Shown in pieces: positions 1 to 5,551 of a DNA stretch of 6,337 nucleotides. Source of the DNA: an uncultured Ilumatobacter sp. (lineage in GTDB: Bacteria; Actinomycetota; Acidimicrobiia; Acidimicrobiales; Ilumatobacteraceae); the NCBI GenBank assembly GCA_938049325.1, contig CALICC010000032.1, forward strand, positions 1-6,337, in the 5' to 3' direction. The notes below the pieces were generated by a model that saw only the letters and a list, made by a program, of their open reading frames with translations, ran no database searches and was not told where the DNA came from. The translations under genes and the position numbers were made by a program. How positions within the stretch are numbered: the stretch's first letter is position 1; each line of letters opens with the position of its first letter.

Positions 1-851
1 GGCATCTCCACGAGGTCGGTTGCACCCGCCTCGCGCAACGCCGGGATGACGAGATTGATGGTCTTCTTCTCGATCACCGATTCGACGGCGACGCCGCCGC
101 CCGACAGTGGCGACACGGTCGGCGACTTCATCGATGGCAACACCGCAAGCACAGCATCTTTGTGCTCGTCACTCACGTTGAGCTTGAGGAGCACCTTGCC
201 GCGTGCGTCGAGCACGCCGTTGAGCAGCGTCATGATCTGATCCATCGCCTTGCGCTTCTCGGGATCGGCGTACGCAACCGGGTTCGCGACGACTTCGGTG
301 TAGCTCGTCAGGATCGTGTCGATGACCTTGAGGCCGGCGGCACGCAGCGCCCGACCGGTTTCGGTGATCTCGACGACGCAATCAGCGATGTCGGGAATCT
401 TGGCCTCGGTCGCACCGTACGACAGGCGGATGTTGGCCTCGACGCCGTTCGCTTCGAAGAACCGGCGAGTCGACTCCATGTATTCGGTCTGCACGCGGAC
501 ACCGTTGGGGAGGTCCTTCACCGATTCGGCCGGCGAGTCACCCGCGACTGCGACCACCATGCGGATGGGCTTGCTCGTGTTCTTCGAGTACTTCAGCTCA
601 CCAAGGCTCTCCACCACGCTGGCGGTCTCTTCGACCCAGTCGCGACCTGTGATTCCGAGGTCGAACATGCCCTCGGCGACGTAGGTCGGGATCTCCTGCG
701 GACGCAAGATGCGCACGGACTCGATACGGGGGTCATCGATGTTCGCTTGATAGTCGACCGACGAATTGCGTTGGACCGGCAGGTCCGCAGCTTCGAAGAG
801 TTCGAGTGTCGCTCGCTCGAGCGAGCCTTTCGGCAAGACCATTCTCAGCAC
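1..851 (-). CDS. hisG: ATP phosphoribosyltransferase, long (HisG_C) form; C-terminus cut by window edge
   Basis: HisG joins ATP and PRPP to give phosphoribosyl-ATP, the first committed, histidine-inhibited step of histidine synthesis in the cytoplasm. 283 codons are visible. The N-terminus reads VLRMVLPKGSLERA, the typical HisG opening with the LPKGSL motif at 6-11. FDLGITGRDWV (63-73) and the PRPP-loop region EITETGRALRAAGL (161-174) follow. From about 208 there is a HisG_C regulatory domain, including MKSPTVSPLSGGG (241-253), so this is the long form that does not need HisZ. Only a few residues should be missing beyond base 1. I chose GTG at 851: an in-frame TAG lies at 861-863, so the only possible starts are GTG 851, CTG 848 and ATG 842, and GTG gives the family-like M-L-R opening. 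The gene follows mog by 41 bp but seems to have its own promoter. Identity is very secure; the start is fairly secure. Confidence 0.96.
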   Translation of the reverse strand, partial: MLRMVLPKGSLERATLELFEAADLPVQRNSSVDYQANIDDPRIESVRILRPQEIPTYVAEGMFDLGITGRDWVEETASVVESLGELKYSKNTSKPIRMVVAVAGDSPAESVKDLPNGVRVQTEYMESTRRFFEANGVEANIRLSYGATEAKIPDIADCVVEITETGRALRAAGLKVIDTILTSYTEVVANPVAYADPEKRKAMDQIMTLLNGVLDARGKVLLKLNVSDEHKDAVLAVLPSMKSPTVSPLSGGGVAVESVIEKKTINLVIPALREAGATDLVEM

Positions 852-857
852 GCAGCG

Positions 858-863
858 AGGCTA
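858..863 (-). promoter_or_regulatory. Candidate -10 element (TAGCCT) for leaderless hisG
   Basis: On the minus strand TAGCCT matches the TANNNT form of actinobacterial -10 boxes and is followed by 6 nt (CGCTGC) and then GTG 851. That spacing puts the transcription start on the first base of the start codon. There is no Shine-Dalgarno sequence upstream of the GTG, which fits a leaderless mRNA. The first three bases of the hexamer are also the TAG stop that closes the hisG frame upstream. No convincing -35 box is visible 17 bp upstream. This is inferred from sequence pattern alone. Confidence 0.5.
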
Positions 864-892
864 CCGTCGCGTCGCTCGGCTCGACGCAGAGG

Positions 893-1372
893 TCAGTGAG
901 AGTTGTCGGTGTCGTGCAGCAGCCGCAGAGCGTGCGGGAGGACGTCGATGATCGCTTCGAGTTGCTCGACACACCCCTTCGTGCTGCCCGGTGTGTTGAC
1001 GATGATCGCGTCGCCGCGCACGCCCGCCACCCCACGTGACAGCCGACCCAACGGATTGCACAGTCGCATTGCCTCCGCGAGCCCTGGAGCCTCGCGTTCG
1101 ATCACCGCTCGGGTGCCTTCGGGCGTCTGGTCTCGTGGGGCGAACCCGGTCCCGCCAGTGGACGCGATCAGACCGGCGAAGCCGTCGGACATGTCGGTTA
1201 ACGCCGAGGCGACGTTGTCGGCTCCGTCAGCGGTGACGCGCCGCTCCACGACGTCGAATCCGTGCGATTCGAGGAGGTCGGCAAGTGCCGCACCGCTGGC
1301 GTCGTCACGCGTCCCGTGGACCACCCCGTCGGAACACGTCAGCACCTTTGCTTCGGGTCGCAGATCACTCAT
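893..1372 (-). CDS. mog: MogA/MoaB-family molybdopterin biosynthesis protein
   Basis: A single MoCF_biosynth domain protein of 159 aa, the normal length. MogA-type members adenylylate molybdopterin before molybdate insertion; MoaB-type relatives have the same fold. Visible motifs: TCSDGVVHGTRDDASG (12-27), STGGTGFAPRDQTPEGT (71-87), SRGVAGVRG (112-120) and VNTPGSTKG (125-133). Asp81 aligns with the catalytic Asp of E. coli MogA (family knowledge). ATG 1372 was chosen because the conserved domain starts right after it and a -10-like TACCGT lies 7 nt upstream. The frame stays open to a codon at 1498, but that 42-residue extension is unconserved and would run through the fkbM promoter and 5' end. 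No other molybdenum cofactor gene is in the window. MogA and MoaB roles cannot be separated from sequence alone; the family call is secure. Confidence 0.92.
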   Translation of the reverse strand: MSDLRPEAKVLTCSDGVVHGTRDDASGAALADLLESHGFDVVERRVTADGADNVASALTDMSDGFAGLIASTGGTGFAPRDQTPEGTRAVIEREAPGLAEAMRLCNPLGRLSRGVAGVRGDAIIVNTPGSTKGCVEQLEAIIDVLPHALRLLHDTDNSH

Positions 1373-1379
1373 GACTGCG

Positions 1380-1385
1380 ACGGTA
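1380..1385 (-). promoter_or_regulatory. Candidate -10 element (TACCGT) for leaderless mog
   Basis: Minus-strand TACCGT fits TANNNT and is separated from ATG 1372 by exactly 7 nt (CGCAGTC), which would start the transcript on the A of ATG. No Shine-Dalgarno sequence precedes the gene. The -35 region is weak. It lies in the 74-bp divergent gap shared with the fkbM promoter, and the two -10 boxes are about 50 bp apart. Confidence 0.5.
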
Positions 1386-1410
1386 TTCGACACGTGACGC
1401 AACTGCCCGT

Positions 1411-1439
1411 TTGACGCAGCACCGAAGGTCCGTGAGACT
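1411..1439 (+). promoter_or_regulatory. Candidate sigma70-type promoter for leaderless fkbM-family gene
   Basis: TTGACG (1411-1416) matches five of six bases of the TTGACA -35 consensus. After a 17-bp spacer comes GAGACT (1434-1439), which keeps the key A at position 2 and T at position 6 of a -10 box. Seven bases later is ATG 1447. The spacing is ideal for transcription starting on the A of the ATG. It is the only promoter in the window with a good -35 box. The same TTG could be read as a start codon for a 12-residue longer protein, but its promoter role explains it better. Confidence 0.55.
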
Positions 1440-1446
1440 GCCGTCG

Positions 1447-2256
1447 ATGAGAGTGTCGAGGTCGCGCGTTCGAGGCGCCGTGTGGGCCCGCGTCCCACAG
1501 TCGGTGTCAGCTCCCAGACGACTCCGGGCGAACGACTCGACGCTGTCCGTCTTTCGTTCTCTCATCGAGCCGGGCGATCGAGTGTTCGACGTCGGCGCCA
1601 ATCGGGGCGACTTCGCCTATGTCGCCTCCACCGCTGCAGGTCCAACGGGAAGCGTCATCGCATTCGAACCCAACTCCCAGTACTACGCGCAGCTGCACCG
1701 ACTCAGCCAGAGTCAATCGAACCTCGACTTCGTCGCATCGGCCGTTTCAAGCGAAACCGGCGTCCTCGAGCTGTCGATTCCGGTGGACGCTGACGGAACC
1801 AGGTTGGGATGGCTGTCAACCGCTGAAGCCTCGGGTTACACGAGCACGGTGCGCCAATACTGCGCAGCGATGCCACTCGATGATGCGGCCGCCACCATCG
1901 GTTCTCCCGACGTCGTGAAGATCGATGTCGAAGGACACGAAAACGCCGTGATCGACGGAGCAGCCGAGGTCTTTCGACGTTGCCGGTGCGCGCTCATCGA
2001 AATCGAGGCTCGCCACGTCGGCGCCGAGCAAGCTGCGGCAACGCTCGATCGCCTACGCGGCCAGTTCGACCATGCGTTCTACATACGGAACGGACGCCGT
2101 GTGCCCGTTGACGACTTCGACTTCCAGACCCATCAGCTCGATCTCTTGAACAGCAGCAACATGCCGGGTGACGACTTCCGGACTCAGCCGTTGCACGCCG
2201 ACTACGTGTCGGACTTCGTGTTCATGACCGGGGCACCGACCGGTACCGAATCATGA
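1447..2256 (+). CDS. FkbM-family SAM-dependent methyltransferase
   Basis: A 269-aa class I methyltransferase of the FkbM family (Methyltransf_21), whose members usually O-methylate sugars, polyketides or other small molecules. Evidence: the SAM-binding glycine motif VFDVGANRGDF (46-56), the acidic loop IAFEPN (71-76) with Glu74, and the FkbM signature DVVKIDVEGHENAVIDGA (155-172). There is no signal peptide or membrane segment. The first 30 residues are Arg-rich and unconserved. ATG 1447 was chosen because a promoter-like -35/-10 pair ends 7 nt before it; TTG 1411 and GTG 1432 are in-frame alternatives. The gene stands alone between housekeeping genes, with no glycosyltransferase or sugar-nucleotide gene nearby, so its substrate cannot be inferred. 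Its 3' end overlaps the end of rsmB on the other strand by 35 bp. Family secure, function unknown. Confidence 0.88.
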   Translation: MRVSRSRVRGAVWARVPQSVSAPRRLRANDSTLSVFRSLIEPGDRVFDVGANRGDFAYVASTAAGPTGSVIAFEPNSQYYAQLHRLSQSQSNLDFVASAVSSETGVLELSIPVDADGTRLGWLSTAEASGYTSTVRQYCAAMPLDDAAATIGSPDVVKIDVEGHENAVIDGAAEVFRRCRCALIEIEARHVGAEQAAATLDRLRGQFDHAFYIRNGRRVPVDDFDFQTHQLDLLNSSNMPGDDFRTQPLHADYVSDFVFMTGAPTGTES

Positions 2257-3433
2257 CCATGCCGTCGGTGTCACCGTCGTGGGGAAGCACGCGCCAACCC
2301 TGACGATGGCGTCGCCACTGTCCTGACGGCGGCGGCGTATCGTCGACCTCGAATCCTTCGGGCGTCGCGTGATCCACCGACTCGGCATCGAGCAGTGTGC
2401 ACACGCTGTACACCAGACGGCCACCCGGGCGAACCATCTCGCTCGCCGAAGTCAGCAGCTGCGCTTGCAACCGTGCGAGTTCTCGAACGTCGTTGGGTTC
2501 GATGCGCCACCGAGCGTCGGCCCGCCGGCGAAGCGCTCCGAGACCAGAACACGGGGCGTCGAGCAGCACGGCATCGAACGTTCCAGGTCGAAACGGCGGG
2601 TTCGTCCCATCGGCGACGGTCACGGGTAGGTCGATGTCGAGCCGGCGAGCGTTGTCCTGGACGAGGACCGCTCGATGGGCTTGACGATCGGCAGCAACCA
2701 CCAGCGCACCCGACGCCGCCATCGCTGTTGCCTTCCCACCGGGTGCCGAGCACATGTCGAGGACGCGTTCGCCGGAGCGCGCCTCGACGGCATATGCGAC
2801 CCACAGCGACGAGAAGTCTTGGACGTAGCCATCGGGACGCGCCGTCACCTGTGGCGCCTGGTTCATGCGCTCGAGCGCGGGCAGCGCGTCGTCACCCAGA
2901 TCGGTATGCAGCGTGTCGAAGATCCACTCGGGGTAGCTGAGCCGGGCGCTCTCGGATGGCCACACCATGTCGTCGGCATCCATTTCGGCAATGCGCCGTA
3001 GGACCGCGTTGACGAACCCACGCGTCTTGGTGGGCGCGAGATCAACGGTGGAACTCACCGCCGCATGGGCAGGCACGCCCGCGAACACCATCTGATAGGC
3101 ACCCAGACGCAGAATCGAGCGCGTTTGCTCATCGGGCGGTTGGCTGGCGAACCGGTCGACGATCGCGTCACACGCTCGACGCATGCGCGTCGATCCGTAG
3201 ACCAACTCCGTGGTGAACTTTCGGTCTTGCTCCGACAATCCGGATGCGTCGAGCGCGGGGCCGAGCACCAAGTTCGCGTACGCACCTTCGTGCTCGATTC
3301 GGTGCAAGACGTGCAGAGCGACGCCGCGTGCGCCGCGCCGGGCAGCCGATCGCGATGCCGGCTTGGGCGTTGTGGTCCCTGCGGTGGTCTTCGCTCCGCC
3401 CTGCAGTGCGGCGCGCCGCTCCTTGCGGTTCAC
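2222..3433 (-). CDS. rsmB: 16S rRNA m5C967 methyltransferase RsmB (NusB-like domain plus SAM methyltransferase), compact form
   Basis: RsmB methylates C5 of C967 (E. coli numbering) in 16S rRNA. The 403-aa protein has a basic tail (1-33), a NusB-like RNA-binding domain (about 34-150), and a methyltransferase domain with motif I VLDMCSAPGGKA (224-235), the motif IV LDAPCSG loop (Cys295) and the motif VI loop YSVCTL (Cys345). Both cysteines of the m5C mechanism are present. GTG 3433 is supported by GAGG at 3441-3444, 7 nt upstream, and by the VNRKERRAA opening. The frame is open upstream to 3598, but that extension lies mostly inside fmt and is unconserved. It is the third gene of def-fmt-rsmB, 52 bp after fmt. 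Oddity: about 45 residues usually found between the NusB domain and the QDxSS motif are absent, the chain going from VTARPDG to YVQDFSS (196-208). The C-terminal end runs 35 bp under the fkbM-family gene. Confidence 0.94.
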   Translation of the reverse strand: MNRKERRAALQGGAKTTAGTTTPKPASRSAARRGARGVALHVLHRIEHEGAYANLVLGPALDASGLSEQDRKFTTELVYGSTRMRRACDAIVDRFASQPPDEQTRSILRLGAYQMVFAGVPAHAAVSSTVDLAPTKTRGFVNAVLRRIAEMDADDMVWPSESARLSYPEWIFDTLHTDLGDDALPALERMNQAPQVTARPDGYVQDFSSLWVAYAVEARSGERVLDMCSAPGGKATAMAASGALVVAADRQAHRAVLVQDNARRLDIDLPVTVADGTNPPFRPGTFDAVLLDAPCSGLGALRRRADARWRIEPNDVRELARLQAQLLTSASEMVRPGGRLVYSVCTLLDAESVDHATPEGFEVDDTPPPSGQWRRHRQGWRVLPHDGDTDGMVMIRYRSVPRS

Positions 3434-3440
3434 GATGCCG

Positions 3441-3444
3441 CCTC
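3441..3444 (-). promoter_or_regulatory. Shine-Dalgarno sequence of rsmB
   Basis: On the minus strand GAGG (within GCGAGGCGGC) lies 7 nt before GTG 3433. It is the clearest ribosome binding site in the window and decides the rsmB start against longer in-frame options. rsmB is an internal operon gene, whereas the first genes of transcription units here have no such site. Confidence 0.65.
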
Positions 3445-3485
3445 GCGAAGTGTGACGACGGCGCCTCGGAGTTCGGGCCGACAGC

Positions 3486-4307
3486 TCACACTTCTCCGAA
3501 CAGTTCGTCGCGAGCCGGTTGAGCTCCGTTGCGCCATGCCTCGAACACCATGGCGCCCTTGCCTTCAGGTTGCACCGACAGCGGAACGATCCGCCCATCG
3601 ACGAGATCCGCCGTGAGGATCTTGAGCCGCTTGTCGCGGAACGTCGTCCACGCTCCCCCGACTCGGATCAATCGATGGATGACCTCGGCGGGTTGGTCCC
3701 AATCGATCTCGAACTCCGCTTTGCTGAGCTTCGCTGCGTACAACGGTTCGCCCGCCTGCGGCGTGGGATCGTGAATCCAGTCGCCGAGCGGCTGTGACAG
3801 CGTGTCGACGAGAAGATCCGAGCACACCTCGACGAGGGTCTCGCGCAGTTCGCTTGCGGTGGTCGTTCTCGAGATCGGCACCTCAGCTCGGGCGTAGATC
3901 CCGCCCGTGTCGAGCGTCTCTTCCAACGCCATGACGCACACACCGGTGACGTCGTCACCGGCAAGCATCGCCCGCTCCACCGGGGCTGCTCCACGCCACC
4001 GCGGCAGTAACGAGAAGTGTCCGTTCACCATCGGCAGATCGTCGAGAATATGCGGCTTGATGATGCGGCCGTATGCGACCACGACACCGAGTTCGGCCTG
4101 CACGCTGAGCACGTCGTCAGGGTCGTGCGACACCGGCAATCCCAGTTCGATCGCGGCTGCCTTGACCGGACTCGGCGACAAGGCTCCCCCGCGACCGCGC
4201 TTCTTGTCGACCCGGGTGACGACCAGCGCGACGTCGTGCCCTGCGTCGACCAACGCTCGGAGCGGCGGGACGGCCATGTCGGGTGTGCCGAGGTAGACGA
4301 TCCTCAT
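3486..4307 (-). CDS. fmt: Methionyl-tRNA formyltransferase, short form
   Basis: Fmt transfers a formyl group from 10-formyl-THF to initiator Met-tRNA in the cytoplasm. The 273-aa protein opens with MRIVYLGTPDMAVPPLRAL and carries the catalytic Asn95 and His97 in VNGHFSLLPRWRGAAP (94-109) and Asp133 in TLDTGG (131-136), matching the Asn-His-Asp triad of the family. A C-terminal tRNA-binding domain begins near LYAAKLSKAEFEIDW (189-203). The start is fixed: ATG 4307 directly follows the def stop (TAGATG) with no ribosome binding site, implying translational coupling. It is about 40 residues shorter than E. coli Fmt (315 aa). The usual IRAFNPWPGAW stretch is reduced to IRVGGAW (214-220), and a segment between LTADLVDGRIVPL and SVQPEGKGAM is missing, so the C-terminal barrel is trimmed. 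The catalytic core looks intact. Confidence 0.96.
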   Translation of the reverse strand: MRIVYLGTPDMAVPPLRALVDAGHDVALVVTRVDKKRGRGGALSPSPVKAAAIELGLPVSHDPDDVLSVQAELGVVVAYGRIIKPHILDDLPMVNGHFSLLPRWRGAAPVERAMLAGDDVTGVCVMALEETLDTGGIYARAEVPISRTTTASELRETLVEVCSDLLVDTLSQPLGDWIHDPTPQAGEPLYAAKLSKAEFEIDWDQPAEVIHRLIRVGGAWTTFRDKRLKILTADLVDGRIVPLSVQPEGKGAMVFEAWRNGAQPARDELFGEV

Positions 4308-4856
4308 CTATTCGGCACGCAGGCGGCGAAGCAGCCCACCGCGCGAGGCTGCTGCCGCGTCGGCTGCCGCTTGCTCCTCGATCCGGCGATATTCGGTCAG
4401 CGCCTCTTTGCGTTGATCGCCTTCGAGACGATCGAACATCAACACACCGTTCAGGTGATCGATCTCGTGCTGGAACATACGCGCTTCGAGCTCGTCGGCT
4501 TCGATCTCGATGATCTCGCCGTCGATGCTCACACCGCGGACCAGCACCTGCTTCGGCCGGAGCATCTCGACGTACAGGCCCGGAATCGACAGACAACCTT
4601 CGTCGTACACCCACTCGCCATCGCCCTCGACGATCTCGGGGTTGATGATCGCGAGCTGCTCCTCACCGAGGTCCCAGACAACGACCTGCTTCTGCACACC
4701 GATCTGCGGGGCAGCGAGCGCGATGCCATTGCCCGAATCGATGAGCGTCTCGTGCATCTCGTCGATCAGACGGATCACCTTGCCGTCGACGTTGTCGATC
4801 CGCGCCGCCTTGCTCTTGAGCACTGGATCGCCGTATGTCCTGATCTTGTACGACAT
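4308..4856 (-). CDS. def: Peptide deformylase
   Basis: Def is a metalloenzyme that removes the N-formyl group from nascent proteins at the ribosome exit. The 182-aa protein has all three family motifs: motif I GIALAAPQ (44-51), motif II EGCLS (86-90, metal ligand Cys88) and motif III HEIDH (130-134, ligands His130 and His134, catalytic Glu131). Motif I normally reads G-x-G-x-A-A-x-Q; here the second Gly is Ala46. The Ala-rich, then Arg-rich tail (about 162-182) lies beyond the catalytic fold. ATG 4856 gives the standard opening MSYKIRTYGDPVLK; a codon at 4892 would add 12 residues but would run into the divergent gene. It is the first gene of def-fmt-rsmB, with its stop touching the fmt start. 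It has no Shine-Dalgarno sequence, and a -10-like TAGCCT lies 7 nt upstream, so the transcript is probably leaderless. Confidence 0.96.
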   Translation of the reverse strand: MSYKIRTYGDPVLKSKAARIDNVDGKVIRLIDEMHETLIDSGNGIALAAPQIGVQKQVVVWDLGEEQLAIINPEIVEGDGEWVYDEGCLSIPGLYVEMLRPKQVLVRGVSIDGEIIEIEADELEARMFQHEIDHLNGVLMFDRLEGDQRKEALTEYRRIEEQAAADAAAASRGGLLRRLRAE

Positions 4857-4862
4857 CGGTGC

Positions 4863-4869
4863 CAGGCTA
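4863..4869. promoter_or_regulatory. Candidate bidirectional -10 element between def and the RsmC-like gene
   Basis: The heptamer CAGGCTA reads as CAGGCT on the plus strand (4863-4868) and TAGCCT on the minus strand (4869-4864). In both readings the key A at position 2 and T at position 6 come from the same two base pairs, 4864 and 4868. Each hexamer is followed by exactly 7 nt and then an ATG: 4876 on plus, 4856 on minus. Both starts therefore sit 10 bp from the centre at 4866. This fits published symmetric -10 elements that drive divergent transcription, here with both mRNAs leaderless. -35 matches are weak on both sides. The minus-strand hexamer is the stronger one. Confidence 0.45.
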
Positions 4870-4875
4870 CGGGTG

Positions 4876-5511
4876 ATGAACGCCGAGCACATGCAACCCG
4901 ACGGCGAGTCGCACTACTTCGACGACCCAACCGTTGCCTCCGACCCGGTCATCGTCGACGTCACGCTGCCCGACACCGCGTTCACGATGGAGACCGACAC
5001 CGGCGTTTTCAGCCGCGGACACCTCGACGTCGGAACCTCGATGCTGCTGCGCGCCGACGTCCCCCTGGCTTCACACGGTCATCTCCTCGATCTCGGCGCC
5101 GGCTCGGGTGCGATGGCGCTCACCATGGCGAGGCGATCTCCGGGCGCGATCGTCTGGGCGGTCGATGTGAACGCTCGAGCGCGTGATCTGTGTCGGCGGA
5201 ACGCCGAACGCAACTCGATATCGAACGTTCGCGTGGCCGCTCCCGACGAGGTCCCCGACGACGTCCGGTTCTCCACGATGTGGTCGAATCCGCCGATCCG
5301 TATCGGGAAGCCCGCCTTGCGAGAGCTACTGCTCTCGTGGCTCGACCGGATGTCCGACGAGGCAACCGCGACGCTCGTGGTCCAGAAACACCTCGGGGCA
5401 GACTCGCTCCAACGCTGGCTCACGTTCGAGGGCCATCCAACCGAACGCATTGCCAGCAAGTCGGGGTTCCGGTTGCTCTCGGTGGTGCCCGGCTCCCGGC
5501 GCTCTCGCTGA
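4876..5511 (+). CDS. RsmC/YbxB-like class I SAM-dependent methyltransferase
   Basis: A 211-aa protein of the MTS (methyltransferase small) family, which includes the 16S rRNA guanine-N2 methyltransferase RsmC and B. subtilis YbxB. Evidence: the opening block with HYFDDP (13-18) and TDTGVFSRGHLDVGTSMLL (40-58), SAM motif I LDLGAGSGAMAL (71-82), acidic VDVN (96-99), and the SNPPIRIGK motif (137-145) typical of N-methyltransferases acting on bases. VVQKHLGADSLQRWL (168-182) matches the end of YbxB-type proteins. The length fits single-domain YbxB, not two-domain RsmC. ATG 4876 was chosen because homology begins about there; the frame is open back to 4510, but only as antisense of def. Its start faces def across 19 bp. 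Guanine N2 methylation of rRNA is plausible but not shown; other nucleic-acid base targets are possible. Confidence 0.88.
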   Translation: MNAEHMQPDGESHYFDDPTVASDPVIVDVTLPDTAFTMETDTGVFSRGHLDVGTSMLLRADVPLASHGHLLDLGAGSGAMALTMARRSPGAIVWAVDVNARARDLCRRNAERNSISNVRVAAPDEVPDDVRFSTMWSNPPIRIGKPALRELLLSWLDRMSDEATATLVVQKHLGADSLQRWLTFEGHPTERIASKSGFRLLSVVPGSRRSR

Positions 5512-5551
5512 CCGCCGATCAGACCAGCAGAGCAGGCGGCTGATCGTCGGT
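5511..5551. terminator. Candidate bidirectional terminator hairpin between convergent genes
   Basis: Bases 5511-5522 and 5540-5551 form an imperfect inverted repeat: ACCG pairs with CGGT, C5515 faces T5547 as a mismatch, then CGATCAG pairs with CTGATCG. This gives 11 of 12 pairs around a 17-nt loop. The left arm starts at the last base of the methyltransferase stop and contains the whole helicase stop codon (5519-5521). There is no T-tract on either side, so it is not a classical intrinsic terminator. U-less hairpins have been proposed in actinobacteria. The arms also encode the helicase C-terminus, so chance pairing is possible. Confidence 0.35.

Noticed and set aside
854..876. AGCGA/TCGCT inverted repeat between mog and hisG
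   Set aside because: The stem is five base pairs with no extension and no T-tract, which is too weak to call a terminator or operator.
162..899. Long plus-strand open frame (245 codons) opposite hisG
   Set aside because: It is antisense to a clearly conserved hisG. Its Arg- and Asp-rich translation has no recognisable motif, as expected from the strand opposite a GC-rich gene.
1411..1446. TTG 1411 as start of the FkbM-family gene
   Set aside because: This TTG is the beginning of a TTGACG -35 box with ideal spacing to a -10 element and ATG 1447. The 12 extra residues are not recognisable.
1373..1498. Longer N-terminus for mog
   Set aside because: The 42 added residues have no family match and cover the promoter region and 5' end of the divergent gene.
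2234..2270. Inverted repeat CACCGAC/GTCGGTG at the rsmB-fkbM convergence as a terminator
   Set aside because: The stem is only 7 bp with a 23-nt loop and no T-tract, and it lies in coding sequence. In DNA this GC-rich such a pair is expected by chance.
3434..3598. Longer N-terminus for rsmB
   Set aside because: It overlaps the end of fmt and is unconserved. GTG 3433 has a good ribosome binding site and a natural opening.
4510..4875. In-frame upstream extension of the RsmC-like methyltransferase
   Set aside because: It is entirely antisense to def, and family similarity begins only after ATG 4876.
4017..5186. Very long plus-strand open frame (389 codons) across fmt, def and into the methyltransferase
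   Set aside because: It runs antisense to two certain genes and then out of frame through a third. The translation is low-complexity and Arg/His-rich, with no domain.
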